Shown piece by piece: positions 8,188-17,052 of a stretch of DNA of 64,000 nucleotides. Position 1 is the first letter of the stretch, and each line of letters opens with the position of its first letter. The notes beneath the pieces were generated by a model that saw only the letters and a list, made by a program, of their open reading frames with translations, was not told where the DNA came from and made no database searches. The stretch lies in contig NZ_KZ119600.1 in NCBI RefSeq assembly GCF_002153425.1, positions 810,418 to 874,417 of the forward strand, written 5' to 3'. The translations under genes and the position numbers were made by a program. Origin of the DNA: Litchfieldia alkalitelluris. GTDB lineage: Bacteria > Bacillota > Bacilli > Bacillales > Salisediminibacteriaceae.

Positions 8188-8495
8188 GTTCTTCACCTCC
8201 TCTTTATTTTTTGGTAAATCCATTTTAGCACTCAAACAGCATTTTAAAAAGGTAAGAAAGTAGTGTTTGTCCTGTACTACTCAAAATAATAAAAGTATAG
8301 AATTATATGTGAGACTACTATTAACGTAAGCATCAACATAAACACCCCATTTATATTATTATATCATAGAACTAATGTTCGCAAAAGGTCAGTGATTAAA
8401 AATTCTAAAAATATTCACAAATAGATGTTACAATGGTTTTAATACAAAAATTTACAGTAACACCGATTGTGCTGTAAACGAGTAGGAGTGGTAAT
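8188..8495. other. Divergent intergenic region
   Basis: AT-rich spacer between the divergent coiled-coil gene and the membrane-protein gene; it must hold both promoters. No clear consensus promoter, repeat or RNA was identified. Confidence 0.4.
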
Positions 8496-9128
8496 GTGGT
8501 CATTTTAGTAATCACGGTTTTGATTATAATTGTTGGTCTCTTCTTTATCGGCAAAGATTATATGAGAGCGAGGAACATGATCGAAAACGCAGAAGGAGCA
8601 ATGTTCCCCTCAAATTACGATACGGAAAAAAATATTATGACGTACAGGGGAGAAGCACAGGCACCGAGTTTTCGTTCGAAGAATTGGAAATGGAAGCATT
8701 GGTTTGTAGTGGTGACCACTCTGTTTATTTTAGTTATCATGGGTGTTGTCATTAGCCAAGGCCCTCTTTTTGAATGGCACAATGTGGTTTTTTTGCCTGT
8801 TTTCTTTTTATTAACCCTATTTAATAATCAGATTCCTAGCTTCCTGGTCATGCCATCGGGAATTTATGTTGATGAGCGATTTTATCGGTGGAATACTCTT
8901 AGGAGTTTTGAAACAAGGCCACTCAAATTGGGAAGCAATGCATACGGTCTTTTTGAAAACTCTTCAAGCTATACAGAAATAGAAATAAAGAATGAGAAGG
9001 AAAAATCTCTGTTTGTTTATATTCTTAACGAACAAGATGTGGAAGAACTCCGCGAAATTTTGAGGCAGAAAGGTCTACGGGATGATACAGAGGGTCTTTC
9101 TGAGGAAAAAGTAAGTTTGGATAACTAA
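8496..9128 (+). CDS. Membrane protein of unknown function, three predicted helices
   Basis: The 210-residue protein starts at a GTG behind AGGAG. It has a first helix at residues 2-18 (ILVITVLIIIVGLFF), a cytoplasmic loop rich in Lys and Trp (KNWKWKHW), two more helices near 70-110, and a soluble C-terminal domain of about 95 residues (IYVDERFYRWNTLRSFE, then a Glu/Lys-rich tail). The layout resembles DUF5673-type Bacillus membrane proteins, but that is a weak impression. It is monocistronic. Confidence 0.7.
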   Translation: MVILVITVLIIIVGLFFIGKDYMRARNMIENAEGAMFPSNYDTEKNIMTYRGEAQAPSFRSKNWKWKHWFVVVTTLFILVIMGVVISQGPLFEWHNVVFLPVFFLLTLFNNQIPSFLVMPSGIYVDERFYRWNTLRSFETRPLKLGSNAYGLFENSSSYTEIEIKNEKEKSLFVYILNEQDVEELREILRQKGLRDDTEGLSEEKVSLDN

Positions 9129-9319
9129 GTAGATGAAATAACAGTAAAATATGGAGTGACGTATCACAGTGGATTAACTGTGCAATGTGGATGAACTCTT
9201 CTATGATATAAGGAAACTAAGGAATAAATGACCAGGTGAAGTAGCTGTACAATGTAGAGTAACAGCATACAATTTTTTACAAAATAAATGTAGTGTCCGT
9301 AAAGAAGGGAGAAAGCAGA

Positions 9320-10015
9320 ATGAGTAAGTATACAATTGATGAGTTTGTTGAAAAAACTGCGAAACGTGAGCGGGGAAACGACTTCTTCGAGCTAGAAACG
9401 CCGCGCATTCTAGAAGTGAATTTGAGCGATATGGTCTGGGCAAAACTAGGGTCAATGGTTTCCTATAACGGAAATATTAAGTTTGAGCGGGAGCGTGTCT
9501 TAGAGCATGGTGTTGGGCGCATGTTCAAAAAGGCCTTCACTGGTGAGGGAACTTCTCTTATGAAAGCGAAAGGACGTGGGCAGCTATATCTAGCTGATCA
9601 AGGGAAGATGATCACCATCCTTGAACTTAATAACGACGAAATCACCGTGAATGGTAATGATTTGCTGGCGTTTGAGCCAGGAATTGAATGGGATATTAAG
9701 CTGATGAAAAAAATAGCTGGCATGATGTCAGGTGGCTTGTTTAACGTCACGTTGAAAGGGCGTGGCTTGGTAGCTATTACCTCTCATTTCGAGCCGCTCA
9801 CCTTGAAGGTTCGTCCTGGCATTCCAGTTATGACAGACCCTCAAACAACAGTTGCATGGTCTGGTCATCTGCAACCGGAAATCCGAACGGACATTAGCTT
9901 CAGGACTTTCTTGGGGAGGGGCAGTGGTGAGTCCTTCCAAATGGAATTCTCCGGCGACGGCTTCGTTATAGTTCAATCTGTGGAAGAACGGGGCGCAACG
10001 ACGACTAGCGAGTAA
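9320..10015 (+). CDS. AIM24-family protein
   Basis: The 231-residue product looks like the AIM24 beta-sandwich family (named from a yeast mitochondrial protein; bacterial role unclear). Typical features are the Gly-rich beta segments MVWAKLGSMVSYNGNIKFE, FTGEGTSLMKAKGRGQLYLA and VTLKGRGLVAITSHFEPL, and the C-terminal GSGESFQMEFSGDGFVIVQ. The start MSKYTIDEF at 9320 is chosen for the GAAGGGAG site just upstream; the frame from 9293 lacks one. No signal peptide or membrane helix. It ends before a large hairpin with a T-run. Confidence 0.8.
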   Translation: MSKYTIDEFVEKTAKRERGNDFFELETPRILEVNLSDMVWAKLGSMVSYNGNIKFERERVLEHGVGRMFKKAFTGEGTSLMKAKGRGQLYLADQGKMITILELNNDEITVNGNDLLAFEPGIEWDIKLMKKIAGMMSGGLFNVTLKGRGLVAITSHFEPLTLKVRPGIPVMTDPQTTVAWSGHLQPEIRTDISFRTFLGRGSGESFQMEFSGDGFVIVQSVEERGATTTSE

Positions 10016-10112
10016 GTATAAAGTCTCGTCGAGTAACTGGTGGTTCAGGTTTATGGAAGGGCTGTCGCTCATACCCTGGGGATATCAGGCTAATCTCCCC
10101 CAAAGCAAATAG

Positions 10113-10199
10113 GCAAGCACACTAGGAAACTGCCATAGATCAATGGATAGTATGGATATTATCTATGTTACAGCTATCCTAAGTGAGCTTGCTTTTTTT
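10113..10199 (+). terminator. Long-arm terminator after the AIM24-family gene
   Basis: GCAAGCACACTAGG (from 10113) pairs, with one bulge and one mismatch, with CCTAAGTGAGCTTGC (10178-10192); seven Ts follow. The roughly 50-base region between the arms contains smaller hairpins. Confidence 0.65.
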
Positions 10200-10210
10200 A
10201 TATTTTGTGT

Positions 10211-10240
10211 GTTCGTTATATCAGTCGGTTACCTGGTAAC
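10211..10240 (+). repeat. 30-nt gene-end element, copy 1
   Basis: Begins GTTCGTTATATCAGT and ends TTACCTGGTAAC. It sits four bases beyond the stop codon of the minus-strand YihY gene. In this copy the end is the near-perfect dyad GTTACC-T-GGTAAC. One of eight copies in the window, all exactly 30 nt. Confidence 0.8.
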
Positions 10241-10244
10241 GGGG

Positions 10245-11051
10245 TTAGCGCCACTCAACCTTATCAAACTTATCCTCCTTAAGAGCAGCATTGATCTCCC
10301 CACCAAATAGAATAATAACGGACGAGAGGTGGAACCAAACCATTAAGGCGATTACTGCCCCAATTGTCCCGTATGTAGCTGTATAGTTTGCAAAGTTATT
10401 CAAGTAATATGAGAAAAAGAATGATGTAACTTGCCAACCAACCGTAGCAAAAATTGCCCCATAATAAATCTCACTAAATCTTAAACGGATATTCGGGCCT
10501 AACCAGTACAGCAATGTAAAGACAATAAATAGAAGCAAGGAACTTAGTACCCATCGAATGGCGTTGAATTCAAAAAGAATTAAATCAAATACAAACATAT
10601 CCATAAAAGCAGCACCAACAACTTGGAGCCCGAGTGCTACAAGTACAACAGCAAACATTCCAATGGTTAATGTGATGGAAAGGAGCCTTGCCTTAATCAT
10701 CTTCCTATCTTCCGTTACATCGTAGGCCCGATTTAACAAGCGGAGCATCGTATTTAAAGACTGGGAAGCTGTCCAAAGGGTGAAGATGATACCAAAAGAC
10801 AATAGACTCGTGCTTTGTTGTGCAGTAATGTGCGACCACTGATTTTCAATCATCCCAGCGATATCCCCTGGTACGATGTCTTGAATGAGTGCAATATCGA
10901 ATTCTAATGAGATGGGAAAAAATGAAATCAGGGTAATGATAAAAATTAAAAATGGAAATAGTGAGAGCAGTAAATAATAGGAGCACTGTGCAGCAAGCTC
11001 AATTAAACGGTGCTCTTTAAAACGTGCAATTAATGACATGATAAGTGGCAT
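10245..11051 (-). CDS. YihY/virulence-factor BrkB-family membrane protein
   Basis: The 268-residue protein carries about six membrane helices and the family motifs: AAQCSYYLLLSLFPFLIFI in helix 1, TASQSLNTMLRLLNRAYDV, and YGTIGAVIALMVWFHLSS near the C-terminus, followed by GGEINAAL. The family was once called ribonuclease BN and is now considered an inner-membrane protein of uncertain, perhaps transport-related, role. The start has a GGGGGG ribosome site. It begins a run of minus-strand genes that carry the 30-nt element at their ends. Confidence 0.9.
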   Translation of the reverse strand: MPLIMSLIARFKEHRLIELAAQCSYYLLLSLFPFLIFIITLISFFPISLEFDIALIQDIVPGDIAGMIENQWSHITAQQSTSLLSFGIIFTLWTASQSLNTMLRLLNRAYDVTEDRKMIKARLLSITLTIGMFAVVLVALGLQVVGAAFMDMFVFDLILFEFNAIRWVLSSLLLFIVFTLLYWLGPNIRLRFSEIYYGAIFATVGWQVTSFFFSYYLNNFANYTATYGTIGAVIALMVWFHLSSVIILFGGEINAALKEDKFDKVEWR

Positions 11052-11230
11052 TTCGTTCCCCCCGATGATTGCTAAACTCGTACTTTTAACTTAAACGTAA
11101 ATCGAGTCTTAATCAACTGATTAATCTGTTTTTTATTTCAAATAAACGTCTACATTTACGTCATTTAATATTCCTTAAGCACGTCCTTATTAAACATGAC
11201 ATATTTGATGGCTATGTTTAGAACAAGAAA

Positions 11231-11264
11231 AAGAAGCATGAGAATAGAAGTACTCACGCTTCTT
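11231..11264 (-). terminator. Terminator of the minus-strand lipoprotein gene
   Basis: On the minus strand AAGAAGCGTGAG pairs with CTCATGCTTCTT around a 10-base loop, followed by a T-rich run. It lies just beyond the 30-nt element. Confidence 0.75.
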
Positions 11265-11271
11265 TTGCTTC

Positions 11272-11301
11272 GTTCGTTATAATAGTTGGTTACCAGCTAA
11301 C
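11272..11301 (+). repeat. 30-nt gene-end element, copy 2
   Basis: Begins GTTCGTTATAATAGT and ends TTACCAGCTAAC. Its last base overlaps the stop codon of the minus-strand lipoprotein gene. Confidence 0.8.
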
Positions 11302-12068
11302 TAGATGGTCCAGCGGTCAACAGCCAATCCAACCAAATACCAATCCCCGTCAAATTCCTCAAAAGCTAGGATTAGATTTGCCCAATCAAGCTCGTCCTCT
11401 CCAGGTGTAACGTAATAACTCACAAAATCAGCATCGGGATAAACTTCTTCTACGTTAATGAGCAAGTTACCATGCGCTTCAATCTCGTTAATATTGATTA
11501 CAGAAGCTTCTCTACTGAAATCTCGAATATAAATGTATTGTTCATAATACTCCGATGGGGTGAGGTTAATTTCGTGTCCTGACCCATCTTGGACGCCCCA
11601 GGTATATTTTTCCTCATCATTACCAAATTCCATTACCTCTTCAGCCTCAAAAGTAAGGTGCTGCTCTGTATCTATGTGAGCATACGGAGAGAAGCGCACA
11701 CCTTTTTCAGGGTGAACAACATTAGCGAGACTTTCAAAATTTTTGTACTCTAAGGCGATAACTACATCATCTGCACGTTCTCGGAGGTGTTCTTCATCTA
11801 AAACAGTTTCCTCACCTCTCGTTTCTTCCTCATCGCTATTAGCGTTTGCTTGTAGTTGTTCGTTAAGGACTGCTATCTCCTCGTCCTTCTCCGACACCTG
11901 GCTCCTCAATTGTTCAATTTCCTCGTTCAGGTTCTCAATTTGAGTCTCCCAAGTGGCAACATCACCATCATTGTCTGTGCCATTTTCCTCAGCTGTGGTA
12001 CACGCTGGCAATACAAATAGGACTGTAACTATTGTGAGAATGCTTATTATCATCTTTTTCCGTAACAA
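11301..12068 (-). CDS. Lipoprotein with coiled-coil linker and NTF2-like C-terminal region
   Basis: The product (about 255 residues) has a lipoprotein signal ending in the lipobox LPAC, an acidic coiled-coil stretch (QIENLNEEIEQLRSQVSEKD) and a C-terminal domain of about 150 residues ending DGDWYLVGLAVDRWTI, which resembles small outer-surface NTF2-like domains. TTG at 12068 is preferred, seven bases after GGAGGG; GTG at 12071 is an alternative. Its partner is unknown. Related in overall plan (lipobox, acidic linker, NTF2-like end) to the lipoprotein at 23663. Confidence 0.75.
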   Translation of the reverse strand: MLRKKMIISILTIVTVLFVLPACTTAEENGTDNDGDVATWETQIENLNEEIEQLRSQVSEKDEEIAVLNEQLQANANSDEEETRGEETVLDEEHLRERADDVVIALEYKNFESLANVVHPEKGVRFSPYAHIDTEQHLTFEAEEVMEFGNDEEKYTWGVQDGSGHEINLTPSEYYEQYIYIRDFSREASVININEIEAHGNLLINVEEVYPDADFVSYYVTPGEDELDWANLILAFEEFDGDWYLVGLAVDRWTI

Positions 12069-12156
12069 CACTACTCCCTCCAATGCAACATCGTTCTATA
12101 TATGTAGGATTCCCGCAAATGTAACTAGTAAACACATATGTGAGAACAAAACAAAA

Positions 12157-12183
12157 GGAGGGGCGCTAACGCAGCGCCCCTCC
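12157..12183 (-). terminator. GC-rich terminator after the first YjcZ gene
   Basis: GGAGGGGCGC / GCGCCCCTCC ten-base stem with a seven-base loop; on the minus strand it is followed by TTTTGTTTTG. Confidence 0.85.
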
Positions 12184-12196
12184 CATTAACATTATA

Positions 12197-12304
12197 TTAG
12201 TAACCGTAGCCATGGCCTTGCGGCGTGACAACAACGGCACCTATAATCACTAACAATACGAATACTACTAGAATGAATGAGAATCCACCGAAGTTTGTGT
12301 GCAT
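12197..12304 (-). CDS. YjcZ-family small sporulation protein
   Basis: A 35-residue peptide: MHTNFGGFSF, then the hydrophobic core ILVVFVLLVIIGAVVV and a Gly/Tyr tail GHGYGY. This N-terminal GGF-S/A-hydrophobic layout is typical of YjcZ-type peptides found in spores of Bacillus. GGAGG lies eight bases before the ATG, and the gene is followed by a strong hairpin. It has a close neighbour paralogue at 12474-12560 with a similar leader. Confidence 0.8.
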   Translation of the reverse strand: MHTNFGGFSFILVVFVLLVIIGAVVVTPQGHGYGY

Positions 12305-12455
12305 CTCAAATGCCTCCTTTAGAAGCAGATTGTAAGAACAGATTTAAATTGTTCTCACTTAATAACTACCATATTCACCTTTGCCCTGAGGTGATTGGAC
12401 TCTTGCGGAAAAATACGATATTACTGTTGTTCAACTCAGACGCGTTTTAGGGTGT

Positions 12456-12485
12456 GTTCGTTATAATAGTTCCTTACCAGGTAAC
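12456..12485 (+). repeat. 30-nt gene-end element, copy 3 (overlaps a coding end)
   Basis: Begins GTTCGTTATAATAGT and ends TTACCAGGTAAC. It contains the stop codon of the second YjcZ peptide, so its palindromic end encodes the last residues Val-Thr-Trp. Confidence 0.8.
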
Positions 12486-12560
12486 AACGGCTCCAATGAT
12501 CACCAATAGAATGAAAATCACTAGAATAAACGAGAAACCGCCGAGAGTTGTGTGAGTAAT
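12474..12560 (-). CDS. YjcZ-family small sporulation protein with apparent ATT start
   Basis: The 28-codon frame encodes THTTLGGFSF followed by ILVIFILLVIIGAVVTW, clearly paralogous to the peptide at 12197. No ATG, GTG or TTG precedes the conserved part. An ATT codon lies exactly eight bases after GGAGG, the same spacing as the ATG in the paralogue, so ATT is the probable start. ATT initiation is rare (known for infC); alternatively the start codon has been lost and the gene is silent. The upstream leader resembles that of the paralogue. Confidence 0.6.
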   Translation of the reverse strand: MTHTTLGGFSFILVIFILLVIIGAVVTW

Positions 12561-12714
12561 TAGGAAATCCTCCTTTTGACTGTTTTGTAAGGGTGCGGTG
12601 TCTCTTAATCCTTGCCCTTACTCACTAACCATACTATTACCTAAGCCCTCAGTTGATTAGACTTCTGCGGAAAAATAACTAAATTAGTCGTTTGAGCATG
12701 CTTCATTTTTGGTG

Positions 12715-12744
12715 GTTCGTTAAAACGGTCGATTACCAGCTAAC
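12715..12744 (+). repeat. 30-nt gene-end element, copy 4
   Basis: Begins GTTCGTTAAAACGGT and ends TTACCAGCTAAC. It lies 15 bases beyond the stop codon of the minus-strand ABC exporter gene. Confidence 0.8.
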
Positions 12745-12759
12745 GAGGGGGGTAACGGT

Positions 12760-14664
12760 TTAGGCACCAAACTGGCTGTAATACAAATCAGCATAGAAAC
12801 CGTCTTGCTCCAGTAACTCATGGTGGGATCCTTTTTCAATGATATCCCCTTTATTCATGACTAGTATTAAGTCAGCATCTTTAATTGTTGATAGGCGGTG
12901 GGCGATAACAAAGCTTGTGCGTCCCTTCATTAGCTCATTCATCGCCTTCTGTACATTCATCTCCGTCCGCGTATCCACGCTACTTGTTGCTTCATCTAGG
13001 ATTAAGATTTTTGGATCAGAGATTAACGCACGAGCAATCGTAATTAGCTGGCGTTGTCCCTGAGAAATATTTGTTGCGTCCTCACTTAACACGGTATCAT
13101 AGCCATCAGGCAAAGTTCGGATAAAATCATCTGCATAGGCGCTACGAGCGGCAGCAACGATTTCCTCATTTGTTACCCCTTCACGACCATAACCAATATT
13201 GTCGCGGATCGTACCGTTAAACAGCCACGTATCTTGCAATACCATGGCAAACATACTACGGACTTGCTCCCGTGACAGGTTCGTGAGTTTTACCCCATCA
13301 ATGGAGATACTGCCTTTATTGACCTCATAAAACCTCATGAGCAAGTTGATAATCGTTGTTTTTCCAGCACCAGTAGGCCCTACAATAGCAATGGTTTGAC
13401 CGTCCTTTGCTTCAACTTTCAAGTTATGAATGATTGGGGAACCTTCCTCATATCCAAACTGCACATGGTCGAAGGAAACGTCACCACGCAATGCGTCCAG
13501 ATTTATATCTGCAGGTGTTTCTCGCGGCTCTTCCTTTTCATCTAAAAGATTGAAAATACGTTCAGCTGAAGCAAGGGCTGTTTGAATCATATTCGCGACA
13601 CTTGCAACTTGAACCATTGGCTGGGAAAGCTGTTGAGAGTATTGAATAAAGGCTTGAACATCACCAATTCGAATACTTCCGTTGAGTACAAGTAAACCAC
13701 CAGCAATACTTACAAATATATAGCCAAGGTGACCAATAAAGGTCATCATCGGCATCATTATCCCTGATATGAATTGCGCTTTCCAACCAGCTTTATAAAG
13801 CCGCTCGTTAATTTCATCAAATTCCTCGATGGCCTCATCTTCATGACCGAAGGCTTTGACGACTTGATGCCCTGTATACATTTCCTCGATGTGTCCGTTA
13901 ATCATTCCCAATTCTTCTTGCTGACTTTTAAAGTACTTTTGGGAAAAAGTAGCGATTGTACGAACCACGATAACACTTAGGGGAATCGTTATAGCTACAA
14001 CGAGCGTTAACAATGGGCTGATGAATAGCATCATAATGATTATTCCGATGACAGTGATAACAGATGTAATCACCTGTGTTAGTGCCTGCTGTAAGGAGTT
14101 ATTGATGTTATCAATGTCGTTGACGGCACGGCTTAAAATGTCTCCATGGGAATGTTTATCAAAATAACTAATTGGCATTCGTGTTAGTTTTTCATTCACT
14201 TCTTGTCGCATCTCGGCAATTGTTCTCTGGGCAACCCCAGCCATGATATACTGCTGTAAAAATGCAAATAGTGATGAAAAAGCATAAAGGAATATAAGGA
14301 TCAACAATAGATTGCCAAGATAAGAGAAATCTACCCCAACTCCTTGTGTAAAGCTTTCAAAGAGAGAAGAGGTGGCGTCCCCTAAAACCTTCGGACTGAT
14401 GACGTTGAAAAAGGTGGCAAAAATGGCCGCTACGGTAACGAAAATTAGGGCAACCTTTCTCGGCTTTAAATAAGATACTAATCGCTTGAAAGTCTTTTTG
14501 AATTCCTTAGGCTTTTGACCTGGCATCATCATATGCCCGCCACTACCTGGGGGAGGTCCGCCTTGGGGCTGCTTGCGACCGAAGCCACGTCGACGCTTTT
14601 TGCTCGAACTGTCGGCATTTGCTTGATTCTCATGCTTGTCTTGATCATGATTATTAGCCGTCAT
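12760..14664 (-). CDS. ABC exporter half-transporter, catalytically complete subunit
   Basis: The 634-residue protein has a polar N-terminal extension of about 55 residues (RRRGFGRKQPQGG, then a Met/Pro stretch), six membrane helices, and an ATPase domain with Walker A GPTGAGKTT, signature SQGQRQL and Walker B ILILDEATSSVD, where the catalytic Glu is present. It overlaps the upstream half-transporter gene by four bases. The pair matches heterodimeric multidrug exporters (YfiB/YfiC, BmrCD and LmrCD type), this being the subunit with the canonical site. Substrate unknown. Confidence 0.9.
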   Translation of the reverse strand: MTANNHDQDKHENQANADSSSKKRRRGFGRKQPQGGPPPGSGGHMMMPGQKPKEFKKTFKRLVSYLKPRKVALIFVTVAAIFATFFNVISPKVLGDATSSLFESFTQGVGVDFSYLGNLLLILIFLYAFSSLFAFLQQYIMAGVAQRTIAEMRQEVNEKLTRMPISYFDKHSHGDILSRAVNDIDNINNSLQQALTQVITSVITVIGIIIMMLFISPLLTLVVAITIPLSVIVVRTIATFSQKYFKSQQEELGMINGHIEEMYTGHQVVKAFGHEDEAIEEFDEINERLYKAGWKAQFISGIMMPMMTFIGHLGYIFVSIAGGLLVLNGSIRIGDVQAFIQYSQQLSQPMVQVASVANMIQTALASAERIFNLLDEKEEPRETPADINLDALRGDVSFDHVQFGYEEGSPIIHNLKVEAKDGQTIAIVGPTGAGKTTIINLLMRFYEVNKGSISIDGVKLTNLSREQVRSMFAMVLQDTWLFNGTIRDNIGYGREGVTNEEIVAAARSAYADDFIRTLPDGYDTVLSEDATNISQGQRQLITIARALISDPKILILDEATSSVDTRTEMNVQKAMNELMKGRTSFVIAHRLSTIKDADLILVMNKGDIIEKGSHHELLEQDGFYADLYYSQFGA

Positions 14665-16388
14665 GCGCTCTCCCCCTCCGTTCTTTGAGATTCTACAATT
14701 TCTTGATAAATGGTATTATCCTTTAGTAATTCTTCATGGGTACCAATACCTGCGAGCTTACCTTCGTTTAAGACAATAATTCTGTCAGCGTCCATGACAG
14801 TATTCACACGCTGTGCTACAAGAATAATGGTTGAGTTACCAGTTTCCTCTTTTAATGCACTGCGTAGCTTCGCGTCCGTCTTGTAGTCTAATGCGGAGAA
14901 GCTATCGTCAAAAATATAGATTTCAGGCTTGCGAACAAGGGCGCGGGCGATCGCAAGACGTTGTTTCTGTCCACCACTTAAATTAGAGCCAGCTTGTTCG
15001 ATGTACGTATTAATACCATCTTCTTTTTCGTTCACAAAATCTATTGCTTGGGCCGTTTGAAGGGCGTCCATGACCTCTTGATCAGTTGCGTCCTTAGCCC
15101 CAAAACGCACGTTTTCAGCAATGGTACCACTGAAAAGGGAAGCCTTCTGCGGGACGTAGCCGATTTTTTCCCGAAGTGTATGTTGTTTCATTTCACGTAT
15201 ATCGATGCCGTTCACTAAAATACTTCCAGATTCGATATCATAAAACCTCGGGATTAATTGCACCAATGAGGTTTTTCCCGCACCTGTACTACCAATAATA
15301 GCAGTCGTTTCTCCAGGTTTGGCCAGGAAAGAGATGTCTTCTACCGCAGCCTTTTCTGCACCAGCATATCGGAAGGTGACATTCTTAAATTCCACTTCGG
15401 CATGGGCACCTGTTTCAGCCTTCGCTTGCTCAGGATCCTTAATGTCTGGATCAATCAGCAACACTTCGTTTACCCGTTTTGCGGAAGCTTGGGCACGTGG
15501 AATCATGATAAATGCAAAGCTGAGCATGATTAGGGACATCAATATCATCATGGAATATTGCAGGAATGCCATCAGATTACCAACTTGCATCGCACCTGCA
15601 TCAATTCGTATGGCGCCAAACCAAACAATGGCGATGTTGGTGAAATTCATAATGATCATCATGGATGGGAACAGGAACGAAATAATTTTATTTACTCGTA
15701 TTCCAGTGTCGCGAAATTCTTCGTTTGCTTGGTTAAAACGTTTCTTCTCAAACTCCACTCGGTTAAATGCGCGAACGACGCGTGTTCCTATTAAGGATTC
15801 CCGGAGCAAAAGATTGAGGCGATCCGTCTTTTTTTGCAACTCACCAAAAAGGGGAATTGCTTTTCTACTGATTAGATAAATGGTTAGTGCAAGTACAGGG
15901 AGTGCAACGATAAAAATGAGAGATAACGTTTGATCCCTTGATACGGCTAAAATAATACCACCAAGTAGCATTAATGGAGCCCTTGTCATCATTCGAAGCA
16001 TCATGTTTAAGACGTCTTGGATCTGCTTCACATCATTAGTAGAGCGTGTGATAAGGGAGGCAGGTCCAATTTTTTCAAACTCTTGAAGTGAAAAATTCTC
16101 CACATTCACAAATAGTTTGCGTCGCACGTCCTTCCCAAATCCCATGGCCACTCGGGAGGCAAAGAAGTTAACAAGGACAGTTAGACCAATTGCAAAAATG
16201 GCACAAACGAGCATCCAAAGTCCAGTTCGTAGTATGTAAGGAATGTCGTTATTTACAATCCCGATATCAACCACATCTGCCATCAAGGTAGGTAAGTAAA
16301 GCTCCAATAGGGTTCCAATTAAGGTCAAGACAATAATTAAAGATACTTGTAGTTTGTATGGCTTTAAATACTTGAGAATACTCAGCAT
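14661..16388 (-). CDS. ABC exporter half-transporter, degenerate-site subunit
   Basis: A protein of about 575 residues with six membrane helices and an ATPase domain: Walker A GSTGAGKTS, canonical signature SGGQKQR, and Walker B IYIFDDSFSALD. The catalytic Glu after the Walker B Asp is replaced by Asp, the hallmark of the non-hydrolysing site in heterodimeric exporters. It is transcribed first and is translationally coupled to the partner at 12760. The ATG at 16388 (MLSILKYLKPY) is taken as start; the frame extends five codons upstream to a GTG, and neither has an ideal ribosome site. Confidence 0.85.
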   Translation of the reverse strand: MLSILKYLKPYKLQVSLIIVLTLIGTLLELYLPTLMADVVDIGIVNNDIPYILRTGLWMLVCAIFAIGLTVLVNFFASRVAMGFGKDVRRKLFVNVENFSLQEFEKIGPASLITRSTNDVKQIQDVLNMMLRMMTRAPLMLLGGIILAVSRDQTLSLIFIVALPVLALTIYLISRKAIPLFGELQKKTDRLNLLLRESLIGTRVVRAFNRVEFEKKRFNQANEEFRDTGIRVNKIISFLFPSMMIIMNFTNIAIVWFGAIRIDAGAMQVGNLMAFLQYSMMILMSLIMLSFAFIMIPRAQASAKRVNEVLLIDPDIKDPEQAKAETGAHAEVEFKNVTFRYAGAEKAAVEDISFLAKPGETTAIIGSTGAGKTSLVQLIPRFYDIESGSILVNGIDIREMKQHTLREKIGYVPQKASLFSGTIAENVRFGAKDATDQEVMDALQTAQAIDFVNEKEDGINTYIEQAGSNLSGGQKQRLAIARALVRKPEIYIFDDSFSALDYKTDAKLRSALKEETGNSTIILVAQRVNTVMDADRIIVLNEGKLAGIGTHEELLKDNTIYQEIVESQRTEGESA

Positions 16389-16403
16389 ATACGAATCACA
16401 CAC

Positions 16404-16854
16404 CTAATCTAATTTTCTTCGTTAGTTTGATGAAACACTATATTTAATATTACTGGTATTTCGACATTTTTACTAGTATTTGGGTGTGTCGGTAGAGCTT
16501 GAATGAAGAACTTTTTTATTTATGTAATATAGTTTCTTATATAATACAAATATAAGGGAATATCAATTGTTATAATACAGTTCGTGACTGATGATGTCGA
16601 AAGGAGTATAATAAATATGAAATGGTTATCGTGACTAACTAACTTGTGGTACATGCACACTACTTGTTTTTATCCTACTTCATCCTCAAGGATATACGAA
16701 CTTACAAACTATGTATAAACCTACTGAATAAACCCACATCTAGTTTTCTAAAAGCGCATCCATATTTTTAATTCTATAGAACTTGTCTCTAATATTCCTG
16801 TTCAGCAAGTTTCGGCACAAACAAATTCACCATGGAAGAAAGAAGGAGAGTGTC
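16404..16854. other. AT-rich intergenic region
   Basis: About 450 bp between the divergent ABC operon and a small plus-strand gene. It contains several TATAAT-like sequences, but no convincing gene, repeat or structured RNA was seen. Confidence 0.4.
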
Positions 16855-17052
16855 GTGGAAAAAGGGAAGGGTACGGAGATGGTATTTGTTGTGGACGACA
16901 ATGAATTGTGTATTAGGAGAGTACGGAAACAGTCTCTTGAAGCGGCGAGGAAGGGGAATTTCATTATTTATGATCTTCACAATGTGAAAGGAACGAAAAG
17001 AAAGGTGGAGGTTTTTCAAATTTTAAATAGTGTCGGGGAGGACAATTGGTAG
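16855..17052 (+). CDS. Small hypothetical protein
   Basis: A 65-residue product from a GTG six bases after AAGGAG (MEKGKGTEMVFVVDDNELCI ...). It is basic in the middle (RRVRKQSLEAARKGNF) and has no signal or helix. The frame can be extended 24 codons upstream, without a ribosome site. Not recognised. A good terminator follows at 17135. It may be expressed alone. Confidence 0.5.
   Translation: MEKGKGTEMVFVVDDNELCIRRVRKQSLEAARKGNFIIYDLHNVKGTKRKVEVFQILNSVGEDNW

Noticed and set aside
7724-8263. 179-codon plus-strand frame opposite the heptad protein
   Set aside because: It is open only because 21-bp repeats contain no stop in that frame; it has no ribosome site and encodes a simple VISFLNP-type repeat.
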